A stretch of DNA of 64,000 nucleotides from Coptis chinensis (Eukaryota > Streptophyta > Magnoliopsida > Ranunculales > Ranunculaceae), in assembly GCA_015680905.1 (NCBI GenBank), contig CM027380.1:35394001-35458000 (forward strand), written 5' to 3'. Positions 54,176 through 64,000 of the stretch are shown here, in pieces. How positions within the stretch are numbered: the stretch's first letter is position 1; each line of letters opens with the position of its first letter. Below the pieces are notes generated by a model. The model worked only from the letters and a program-made list of their open reading frames with translations, was not told the DNA's origin and did not search any database. The position numbers and the translations under genes are program-made.

Positions 54176-57008
54176 GAAATATACCCTGATCAGTTGATTT
54201 TCATCATATTCAACCGGTAAAATGACTCACAAACTACAACCTGTCCATTTTCACCATATCCACACCGAATTTAAAAATGCATTGCTTAATATAAAACATA
54301 TATAGTGCAACAAACAAAAGAAACAAATTTATCCAACATGAGACAATGAATTGCTAAAAGAATTTGATAGCATTTTCGAGTCAATAAAGAAAAGACTATC
54401 CATATCTACTTGTTCCATCTAAAACATCAAAATAGTGAGCAACTTGTTCCTTCCACTATATCAAAAGAGTAATATACTTGTTCTACCTATACATCAAAAA
54501 AGTTTGACAACACCAATATATATGCAAATGGTGAGATCAATCGCCACACCATAATTGGAAACACCACAGCCAGCTCGAACATTCCATTGTGTTGGATGAA
54601 CTTCATAATTTCAAGTTAAGCAACATCAAGTTCATCTTGTGTCTAGGTATCTCTGAGTGTTAAGTTTGTCATCTGCACGATCAATGATCAAGAGGTAATT
54701 ATAACTTAATATAAGTAAAATATAGATATGTATATATATATATATATATAACCTCCTTATAAGCATTCAACACCATTTTGATATAATGCCCCTGAGATGA
54801 AGACATACCTTAGTCAAAAGAAGATGGTAACTAGTTTGAAGGCTCCTCCTTGCAAAATAAGCCTTAGCAACCACAATCCTTGCTTCACTTTTCCCAATAA
54901 AATAAGCCTAAGCAAACACAATTCTTGTCTCACTTTCCTAGAAAACGAAGCCTAAGCAACCAAAACTCTTGTTGCACTTCTTGATTATATCCAATGAGAA
55001 AATCTGGCCATAGCCAACATGAAAACAAGGGGTAAAAAACATACAATAAATTGCACTTTAACTCATGAAACAAGTCCATAAGTTGTCAGCAAAAGTAATA
55101 GTACTTCAACTCGTGAAATCACACTTCAACTAAATGAAATGAAACTTTAACCATTTCAAACCCCAATCATTAGATTCACTAAGTCTTAGTCTCATTAATG
55201 AAACTACATGAGCATATCAATGTCGGATATATTAAACAACCACTAACTACATGAGCATATCAATGTCAAATATATTAAACAACCCCTAGGGAGGAAATGC
55301 TTAATCAAACAACCCCTGCCATGTTCTAACTTGTTTAATTTGTCCACAAGCAGGTTGGAGAGACTTAGATGAGAAACCCAATTGAATGTTACTAGAAATC
55401 CAATATGATTTTGTCTTATATATGCAAACTAGTTTACATGAACACTTCCACGTACTGGTTACATACCCCATTAAATAATATATATCTTCAACAAAAAAAT
55501 AAATAACAATAACAAATTGAATAACATCTTCATCAAAGCTAGTCTGCCTTAACCCTAAAACTTACACAAAAAAAAAATCATGGAAGATTATTCTCAAATG
55601 AGTAATCACGAACACACCTTCAAAAGGGAGTTTCTTATACCCTACAGCTCTTGATGTTGCACCAATGACATAAAACTAAAGAATCACCTATTGAAAAAAA
55701 ATAAAAAATATAGTGGTTACCTAGGCAGCCTCAAGCAAGAACTTTCAAAGAAAGAAAAAAGAGGCAAATTGCCAAAGGAAGCCAAGCAAAAGATACTCAA
55801 TTGGTGGGAACTACACTATAAATGACCATATCCATCAGAGACACAGAAGGTTGCTTCAGCAGAATCAACTGGTTTGGATTAGAAACAGATAAATAACTGG
55901 TTCATAAACGCAAAGGAAACAACATTGGAAACCGTCAGAGGATATGTACTTCATAGTGATGGATGGGTTTTATGCCCAAAATGCAACTCTATATATGGAT
56001 GCTCACTTTAAGGTAGATAGTAATTACAGGTTGGGAACATGATGCCACACGCAGTGGGACGTGGAAGACTTGATGTATCTTTTGGATGTGCGTTGGAAAA
56101 TGGATTGTTGTTTGAAGCAGGTCAAAACATGAAATTTGTGTCAGCGCCCTTTACAATTCTTAGTGAAATGTTAATCCTTTATATCATACCTTACCTAGTT
56201 TCTTAGATTTATGGTAATTACTGCAATTTATGTTGCTAATTAGTTTGTGTTTCAAGTACTAAAGACATGATATATCTCCTTCATATCAAGTTTGTCTAAG
56301 AGAGGCGGGACATGTAAAGCCTTTTTTATGTTAATGATGACTTTCTTATTGTCCTCAAAGAAATGGTTATATAATTGGTAGGTACTATCATATCATTCAA
56401 ATGAACACCATTATAGTTAAAAATCAATCATACATCACAAGAAAATCAAATTTGAATATCAAGAAAACATACCTACTAATAATTTTTCAGCAACACAGGT
56501 TGGTTAACTGGTAAATCCCAGTTTGTTGATTGATCTCAAATCTACCACCTAACAATTAGAAACTAATAATTGAAGTTAAGAAACTAGAAAAACATATGCC
56601 AATTAGAAACTGCAAGAAAATGATCCCAGTAGATAACCTTGTAGCTGCCACAAGGTGCCTGAAAGAAAGTTCATTCTTGTGAGGAATGCAGCCCAAAAGC
56701 TGGCACAAAACAGTTCACTAGATAATCAATTCTCAATCACAAAGATAACTATACCTCAGTCCACTAAATCACTGTATTTCACCACCAAGATGAATGAGAA
56801 ATCAGTGCATCTTTGTCCAAGACCAGTCCCTACTTTGTCAATTCACATATACTTAGTAATGTTAAAAACTGAACAATAATGCCTTACTATTTTATTGGAC
56901 GCCCCATGTTGTAAGACACACCTCTAGCACGATTAAACAAACTTAAGTCCACCCAATAATAAGGCAACCACCCTTAATTAGAACTAGTCTAGAGTAATAC
57001 ATATAGGT
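54176..57008. other. Presumed CACTA interior, no gene recognised; (TA)n at 54,730-54,750
   Basis: About 2.8 kb of AT-rich sequence. A TA microsatellite lies at 54,730-54,750. A local duplication around 55,195-55,280 (ACTACATGAGCATATCAATG twice) and a repeated piece at 54,850-54,970 (AATAAGCCTTAGCAACCACA-like) are visible. The longest open piece, 56,655-56,879, shows no known domain. No transposase was seen, so the CACTA copy is likely non-autonomous. Confidence 0.4.
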
Positions 57009-57013
57009 ACAAG

Positions 57014-58392
57014 TGATAAGAGCCCAAAACTGTAGTTTTAACCCCTTAATAATCATACTGTTAGACCAATTATGTGAATAATAAGTAAGAGTTAACACTG
57101 ATTACGCGTTTTTATGCATTTCAGGCTTCAAAGTCCATTATGTGCAGAAATGTACTACTTTAGCGAGATAAAGGAGCAAAAGTCAGCAGAACTTCCGAAA
57201 GCCGATATCTTTGGACTCGGACCTCGAATTGGGCATACCTTATGTCAAAACGACCGCCTCGAAAAGAGCTTTGCAATGGTCCAAGCCTTGACCCAATCAG
57301 AGGAGCAGAAGTGGACGAAAAGTCTGTGGAAGTCAACTGCAGCTGAAGAGGCCTTTTGAATTTGAAGAATGGGGTTTTGGGCCTGATTCTCTGGCCCAAA
57401 ACATGGCTCCAAGCCCATGCACGAATTTTGGATCTGAATGTATAAGAAGAAAAGCTTAAGTCTTTGTTAATGGTAGATTAATTAGTAGAGAATTAGGGTT
57501 CATAGCTTAGAATAGAAAGTAGCCATTAAAATAGCTTCTAGATCTAGATTTAATTGTTTTCTTTAATTAGTTTCAAATCCCTTATTAGATTAAACCTTTG
57601 AATCTTGTTCTTCAAATTGATTAGATCAATAAAGTAGTATTCTTTATCAATTTCGATTTTGTCAATTCCAATTCTAGATCTAATTTCAATTCATGTTATC
57701 ATTCAATTCTTAGTTATTAATTAGATTTCATTATTGTTAAATTAAGTAAATTTCAATGCTTTATATTATGTTTAGTTTTAATCTAAATGGAAATGATTGC
57801 GGAATGATTCAAGGCTAAACCACCATTAGAGGGGGTTGTGAAGCCTTGATGAAAGCTTGATTCCGGTTATCGTAGAGTCGTCGTATTTTCTATTCCACTC
57901 TAGAAATGATTAGTTCACCATGAGAATGGGTTTAATTGTTCACATGCTAGTTATGAATTGGTAGAAATGGCATGTATAATTAGGGATTAGGAATAACCAA
58001 TTGTTCTGCGGCGATTCAATTCGATTACGACGATTAAATGGTTAGTGGATTAAGTTGAGTTAAGGTGGAATCAATCCCCTCTAACTCCTTATCATAGAAT
58101 CAACGTAGCATTCCCTTAGTTGATCGATAACCGACTAGTTGCATCTTGTGGGTAGTTGCATCGTAGTCTAATTCCCCTTCGTAAAACTCTCATAGACTTA
58201 AAAACGACTAGTTAGATTAGAAAACATCCATGCTGGAGCACTAGGAGTGGAACGAACTTAATCTACTCCACTATATCTCATAGGATTGAGAGTAGAAAGA
58301 TTTGATAAACTAAGAGCATCAAAAGTTTAGTTTACTTACGTTTTGAATTCATCGTTTATTTCGTAGGTAAACTATTCATTTTACGTTTATCA
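57014..58392 (+). repeat. Element D 5' LTR (1,379 bp)
   Basis: TGATAAGAGCCCAAAACTG...CGTTTATCA. A TATA-like GTATAAGAAGAAAAGCTTAA is near 57,440. Confidence 0.88.
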
Positions 58393-58394
58393 AA

Positions 58395-58414
58395 TGGCGC
58401 CGCTGCCATCTTAG
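58395..58414 (+). promoter_or_regulatory. Element D primer-binding site
   Basis: TGGCGCCGCTGCCATCTTAG, two bases after the LTR. Confidence 0.85.
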
Positions 58415-58549
58415 TTGCACTTTAGCATTGTTTTCATAATAGAATTAGTAATTTTTAAGTCCCATTTCACCCACCCACCCTTGTTTGATTCATACTGTGG
58501 TTGCCGTTTCAGTTTTGGAAAAATTCCGCGAGAAAACGCGACTGAAGCC

Positions 58550-58690
58550 AGCACGCTTCAAAGAGAGCCGACCAGCTATCTTCTGGACTTCGTTTATACA
58601 TCGAAAGCGCCACGCTTCAAAGAGAGAGACCAGCCCGCTATCTTCTTATGGAGCTCGACTTTGCCTTGGCCGACCCAGAAGATAGAAGCG
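58550..58690 (+). repeat. Element D leader, local duplication
   Basis: CACGCTTCAAAGAGAG..GACCAGC..TATCTTCT occurs at about 58,551-58,583 and 58,611-58,648. It occupies the leader position where A, B and C have GC-rich motifs. Confidence 0.7.
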
Positions 58691-58931
58691 CTACTTCTCG
58701 AAATTCCGGGATTTCCACAGTTTGATTTGAACTTCGAGGGTCAAGTTTTTCAGTGTTCTATTCTCTTATATACACCTAACACGCGTAAACAAGACGCTAT
58801 TCATAAGCGAAGCAAGGACGCAATCAGGTATTCCTTTCTTCCACACCTCGCATCTCCTGTTAGAGGTTTATACTAGTATATCAGAATTGTTTGGAGTGTT
58901 GCATGTGTAGTTAAGCTCGACTTAGTCTTGC

Positions 58932-60560
58932 ATGAGATTAAGGTCTGGTCGTACAAAAACACCGAACGTAAATACACAACAACATCAACAATCAAGTCTA
59001 TCTAGTATACCACACACTACACCTCTAACTACTATCACACACACACCATACCGATATAATGGGGAAGAAAGAGAGACTCCTCTCTCGGACTTCTACAAAG
59101 CCTTGAGCGATAGCCCCAAATCTTGCATCGTTCTAGCAAACCCCAAATGGGGATTTCAGAATCCCTCCAAATATTTTTAATTTGTTACCCGCTTTTTCAT
59201 GGTTTAGACCATGAAAAACCTTACCAAAGACATTATCGTAGGGATTGAACAAGTCCTAACAACATTCCACCATCCTACGGTTGGTTCGAACAAATTAAAT
59301 TAAGGGTATTCCCTTTCACCTTAGCCGATAAAGCGGCGCCTTTGTTAACTTCAAGCCTAATTAATTGGACTCGACTCGTGGGCTAAACTTGTTCAAATTG
59401 TTTATGGAACATTTTTACCCACCCCTAAAGACGGATGAGATGCTTTCCAAGATTCATTTCTTTCGACAAAATCCTCATGAATCATTTTCAGAGGCTTGGA
59501 ATCGTTTCACCGATCCGCTTATAGAGTGTCCACACCATAACTTAGCAAAAGACACGTTAGTTCGTGCCTTTTCAAAGGACTTCAACATCACCATAAAGAA
59601 GTCCTAGACATAATGAATGGGGTAGTTTCTTAAGTAAAGGAGCCTCGAGGCTTATAAATTTTTAGAGGATCAAACTAAGCGAAAAATAACAACCGGGGGT
59701 AGTGATGATATCCCCATCCGCTAGTTCTTCTTCCACGCTTAAGACTACCGGTATGTTTGAGGTTAAATCAGATCCCGAGCTTAAAACTCTAATTGAATCC
59801 CTCACTAAAAAAAGGTAGATGCCATATCTGTACAACAAAAGCCAATCCCCGTTATGAATGTAAATTCAAATCCATGTAGTTTCTGTTGGAGTCCTGAGCA
59901 TCCCGATTCACACTGTCCTATTGCCTATGAACAAACTTGTTCCATTAATAGTGAACCTAACCTAACTGAGACAAAATCCCAATTTCGGTTGGAGAAATAA
60001 CCAAAACGTCACACCTCAAGGGTACAATAATCAATATGTTAGGCCTACGCAAAGCTTTAACCAAGCCCCACTACGACAAGGACAGGGTCAGGGTAATTTT
60101 AATAATTATAACAACCAAGTGCAACCTCGACAAGGTCAAGCACAAGGTCAAGGTAATTATAATAATTATAATGCTAATAGAGGTATCGTTCCTAAATAAA
60201 TAATAACTATCAAAATCCACCAATAAATAATTCACGGAAATAGTTCCAAAGAACACCACACCCGTGACCACTACACCCACACAACCGGATCGTCTAGACA
60301 CCTTTATACAAGTGAGCCAAAAACTTTTCCAAACCATGGCTCAATCCAACCAACAAAACTTCTACAATCCGTAAATAATTTAACCCAACAAATGGCTCAA
60401 GATAAAGCCCAACCCAAAGGTGTGTTTCCGTGTAACGCAATACCTAATCCTAAAACAACAAACACACCTTTGAGGTCACCGATAATACTAGTAATGAATA
60501 TGAAAATGTAGGTGAGATAAATGCCATCACCACTCTCGCTTCGCAGAGTGGTTGATAACA
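58932..60560 (+). pseudogene. Element D gag (fossil)
   Basis: Homologous to the other gag copies. It starts with a short basic N-terminus (MRLRSGRTKTPNVNTQQHQQ), then ERETPLSDFYKALSDSPKSC, FHGLDHEKPYQ-type capsid homology, HFYPPLKTDEML, ESFSEAWNRF and DTLVRAF, a Cys-containing segment near 59,870-59,950, the Gln/Asn-rich region (60,060-60,180) and a GVFP...IPNPK end near 60,420. Fossil. Confidence 0.78.
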
Positions 60561-60762
60561 AAGTAACTATGCCTATAGTTACCCCACCAAGAGTCCCTTT
60601 ACACCTACTATATTACTAGATACTGAAATAGAAACTGAAGAGCCTACCACTGTAGAGGTACCAGTTACAACACAACCAAAGAAACAGAAAGCTACGGTAA
60701 AACATCCAGGTGATACCATTGCTAAATATAGACAGAAACCACCGTTTCCACAAAAATTAGCC

Positions 60763-61370
60763 ATGTTAACTAAGGATACAAATTATGAGGAGATTAGGGA
60801 TGTTTTTAAGAATCTAACTATAAACCTTCCCTTCCTCGAAGCTATTAAAAAGCTACCACATCATGCTAAGTTTCTTAAGGAATTGTGTACTACTAGGCGT
60901 AAGACAAATATACCAAAAGACGCCTTTTTAACAGAACAATTCCCAACCTTATCTGAACATAATGGAATTGTTAAGTACAAGGACCCTGGTCGTCCTACTG
61001 TACAATGCACCTTAGGAGATTCCTATACGACGACCGCTTTATTAGACCTGGGGGCTAGTGTTAACTTACTCCCATTTTATTTGTACAGACAAATAGGTCT
61101 AGACAAGATGCAACCCACTAAAATGACGTTGCAATTAGCTGATCGGGTCTATTAAGTATCCTAAGGGTGTAGTCGAAAATGTGTTGGTAAAAGTTCGATT
61201 TCTACTATCCGGCTGATTTTGTAGTCCTCGATACGTAAGTCGCTAACGACTGGCTGTCCGATTATTTTAGGGCGCCCTTTCCCGGCGCAACCGCCAATCG
61301 CTCATTAATTGCGATGGTTCAATGTCCATGACTTTTGGCCATCTAGCTGTTGAAGTCAATGTGTTTAAAA
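60763..61370 (+). CDS. Element D aspartic protease region
   Basis: The open stretch 60,763-61,155 (130 codons) carries NYEEIRDVFKNLTINLPFLE, LPHHAKFLKELCTTRRKTNI, DPGRPTVQCTLGDSYTTTAL, the active-site loop LLDLGASVNLLPFYLY and MTLQLADR. Homology to the rest of the retropepsin domain continues to about 61,370. Almost identical in protein to the element A copy. Fossil element. Confidence 0.8.
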
Positions 61371-61399
61371 CAAGGACACAATTATTACCCGATTAGCCT

Positions 61400-62215
61400 A
61401 TGGATGGAGAGGTTAGCATGATCGAGAGCTTTGCTCGAGATTATTTCAACAACACGTTCCCTGATAGTCATATGCCCAAAATTCTTTCCTTTGGAAAGTC
61501 AGACTCCAATATTTTCATTCCTACACTAGTCGATACACATGTTATTGACGAGGATGGGATAGATGACTTTCTCAAAGACGTAGAGGACTACCATAGTAAT
61601 GTGGATATGACCAATCTAGATGGGGAATTCGATGAGTTTCTTCGAGTAGGTGACAATTCACCCTATCAAGAACTAACTTGCACAACAACCACCTCGATGC
61701 CCCTCCTTCCACCCTTTCAAAGGAACCCCGAGTTTGCACTTTCGATCCTTGTGTTCTTCTTCAGGCTCTATAATTTTTAAATCCTCCTAGCAAACAGATA
61801 CTTTCCGTAGGACAAACTTTGTGACACCTTCATTTTCAGAATTGAGACAGTCCCTACACACACAATGAATGAGTTTGGTGCTAAAACCACATCCTCATTG
61901 TGTACAGGCTGTCTTTCTACAACTTATCCATATCCACCATATCCTTCACAACCATTCACTTTTCCACACTTATTTACAAGAACACCCACTCATTCAAAAA
62001 TGAAAAAGAAGGTGCATGATAGGTTACACAATAAGGTTATCCAACTTCATTTGGATTCCACTAGGCTGTGTCGTAGGAAATCTTGGTGTTTCATTGTATT
62101 TGGATATGTTTCCTCTGATATTTATTTATGGAATGATCCACAACTATTTCGGTTGTTGATATATGATCAACTGCATGTTCATACATATGTTTTAGATAAA
62201 GTCTTGAGTATCTGA
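61400..62215 (+). pseudogene. Element D basic-tail protein (fossil)
   Basis: N-terminal part (61,400-61,780): MDGEVSMIESFARDYFNNTF, acidic DEDGIDDFLKDVEDYHSNVD, LLPPFQRNPEFAL. C-terminal part (61,865-62,215): TTYPYPPYPSQPF, TRTPTHSKMKKKVHDRL, RRKSWCFIVFGY, YLWNDP. Same order as in element A. Confidence 0.55.
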
Positions 62216-62449
62216 CTATAAACGACTCAAATTTCTGTGTTGGTGCATTTCCTTTCATTCCAATATATTGGTGAGTGCACCATTAAGGTAACCGGCCCCT
62301 CCTATGGAGTGTGTGGCTGTAAGTACCGGATCCTAAGTCCACGGTTCACATAGTTCACGTTTTCCACTCTTGCATGTTTTCTCGGATTTTTGAGTCATGT
62401 CTCTCTATGGTGTGAATTATGTCTTTATTGCTTATTGTTTTTCCTTCTA

Positions 62450-62925
62450 AAAAAAAATATATATATAAAAAAAAAAAAAAAAATAAAATAAAATAAAATA
62501 AACATAGTAATCTACGAAGTCTCGGGAATCTGACTTTAAAAGACCCACTGCTAAAAACAAATTTTCTAAAATTCTTGTAAAAAATTTGTTTGGGGGTGGG
62601 GTGTTCGTGTTTTCGTACTAAATGTTTTATGTCCCATTAGAGTTGCTTAGGCCGTGTTATTGTATTACGATTCGGATTGACATGATCTATTAATTTAGAG
62701 TTCATTCGTTCGCATAACTTACGTCATGCACGCACTTCGAGGCGTTTTCCACTATCACGTATGTCATCCGAAGTCGGAATAGAGTGTTTTATGGATCATT
62801 GGATAGGAAATTCTCTCCTGATCATTTCCATATCTCATTCGCAAAAATCGGACCGGTAACGAAGCGGGAATTTTGATTTGAAATTCGCGAAAAAAAAAAA
62901 ATAAAAAAAAAAAAATAAAAAAAAT
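62450..62925. repeat. Two poly-A-rich tracts
   Basis: 62,450-62,502 (A-rich with TA and AAAT steps) and 62,889-62,925 (A runs), in the non-coding part of element D. Confidence 0.85.
62589..62603 (+). promoter_or_regulatory. Element D internal polypurine tract
   Basis: TTTGTTTGGGGGTGGGGTG after the tail gene, the counterpart of 10,579-10,593 in A. Confidence 0.6.
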
Positions 62926-63299
62926 CGAAAAATCGAAAATTTCGATTTTGGGCTTAACTTCACTCGCGACCAGCCCATGGAGAGCACGCCATCCTACATG
63001 CTCACGCAACAGTTCATCTTCTCCATTCCGCCATTGCCAAAGCTCCAAAACCTAAAAAAGAAAAAAAATTAAAAAGAAATACCATAAACCCACGCCCAAA
63101 ATCATATCCCAACCCATTTTTGTTTGCAAACACCAATCAAAACAAACTCCACCAATTTAAAGCACTAAAAACCACCGAAATTTATAAAAATTTGTTGCTG
63201 CCGCCACCACTCCACCACCTCCACTGTTCTTCAAGTCGGTCAAGTAAAACCACCACCACCACATCTTATTTAAACCCCAATTCTTATTCCAAACACTAG

Positions 63300-64000
63300 A
63301 TGGCTCAACAACGCCGAATTATTCCGGAGCAAGTGTTCACTGCCGACCATTTTGCGCCGTTTTACGGTGACGAAATGGCTAGTAGAGACTGGAGTAGTCT
63401 GTGGTACTCGACCGAGGACTTCTATCACGAAGACTTGGTCAGACGGTTCTATAACACCGTGGAGTTGGAGGGGAGTAAGATTTTGTGTTGGTGAGGAAGA
63501 AGAGGAGGAGTTGACTACGGATCGTTGGTCGAGATTCTAGGCATTCCGCCTAGAATCAATCTGATGCCGCTTTTACAGATCCCCAGTTTGACGGGGGTTG
63601 AGCCGCTGATAGGCGTTCTCGCCATCAATGGGAGCTACAATCCAAACTCCCATTGTGGCGCCAGTATCCCTCGAGGACCAACCAACCGCTACAGCCCAAA
63701 TGGATTGGTCGGAATGTCCTAGGCAAGGACAAGGTCGCTGACATCGGTCTCGACCTCGCCTCCATCGCCCTATGGATACTCCAGGAGAGCGGAAGTACGA
63801 TTTCTGTATCCCGAGTTTTTGCTGAACATGATCGAGGTTCGACGGTCGTTGGCACCTCTTCCCCGCTTATCACTAAGATCATGTTGAAGATGAAGGCAAC
63901 TCCGGCTTCGAGAGGATTTACATTACCCCGCACGGAACCCGCGAGATCTATAGGAGTGTGTCCAACAAGTCTGGAAATTGCCCGAGGATAGGGAACAGGC
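63300..64000 (+). pseudogene. Element D accessory gene, runs off the window (fossil)
   Basis: Starts MAQQRRIIPEQVFTADHFAP and continues SRDWSSLWYSTEDFYHEDLV, RRFYNTVELEGSKI. Further homology to the element A accessory gene includes GVEPLIGVLAINGSYNPNSH and PLITKIMLKMKAT. It resembles the accessory (ORF-1-type) proteins of Athila-group elements by pattern only. It would be expressed downstream of gag, probably by splicing or an internal promoter (inference). Broken. Confidence 0.45.

Larger units (their letters stand above)
57014..64000 (+). mobile_element. Element D: Athila-like gag-protease element, 3' end outside the window (fossil)
   Basis: A plus-strand member of the A-E family: LTR 57,014-58,392, primer site 58,395, leader, gag, protease, basic-tail protein, polypurine tract at 62,589, and an accessory region from 63,300 to the window end. 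The left flank is ACAAG (57,009-57,013). Its layout matches element A, including the accessory block that B and C lack. No RT or integrase was seen before the window ends. Several breaks; fossil. Confidence 0.82.

Overview
The window is repeat-dense nuclear DNA of a flowering plant, most likely a eudicot. It is AT-rich, nearly every recognisable protein belongs to a plant transposon family (Athila/Tat-clade Ty3 elements, a Ty1/copia LTR with an initiator-Met-type primer site, MULE, CACTA, Ulp1-protease transposon), and introns are short GT-AG. No bacterial or organellar gene organisation is visible. The species cannot be named from the sequence, and no secure host housekeeping gene is present.

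Layout. 1-3,658: decayed MULE-type transposon (minus) with duplicated exons and a 209-bp foldback. 3,664-16,249: element A (minus), an LTR retroelement with both LTRs and a 5-bp target duplication. 16,255-16,721: short unannotated gap. 16,727-25,267: element B (plus), with both LTRs and a target duplication. 25,273-28,270: unannotated DNA with a probable copia-type LTR. 28,270-29,400: an 87-bp tandem array running into a small two-exon gene that I do not recognise. 29,470-35,872: two tandem copies of a transposon that carries a Ulp1-like protease and a DUF1985-like domain (minus). 35,873-37,690: element E, a 5' LTR plus leader. 37,700-52,621: element F, a Tat-lineage element (minus) with gag, RT, RNase H, integrase and a 60-bp satellite-like array, split by element C (41,958-50,103, minus). 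53,057-53,873: copia LTR and primer site, interrupted by a CACTA terminus at 53,887. 57,014-64,000: element D (plus), running off the window.

Elements A-E form one family. They share LTRs that begin TGATAA and end TTATCA, primer sites beginning TGGCGCCGCTGCC or TGGCACCGCTGCC, a GC-rich repeated leader, an Athila-like gag and a DLGAS-type aspartic protease. Where reverse transcriptase, RNase H and integrase should follow, A-D instead carry a conserved short protein with a basic C-terminal tail. A and D have an additional downstream open region. The family therefore looks non-autonomous: it would supply its own capsid and protease and borrow polymerase and integrase from a partner. All copies in the window are fossils. 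A, B and C have matching 5-bp target duplications and similar LTRs, so they are relatively young; the MULE and Ulp1 transposons are older.

The most interesting signals are: the gag-protease-tail family lacking a polymerase; a second polypurine-tract block inside each element that copies the terminal one; recurrence of the same target pentamer (ACAAG/CTTGT) at three of these insertions; GC-rich leader repeats; an exact 60-bp array whose unit contains a near-palindrome; and several foldbacks made from transposon coding sequence.
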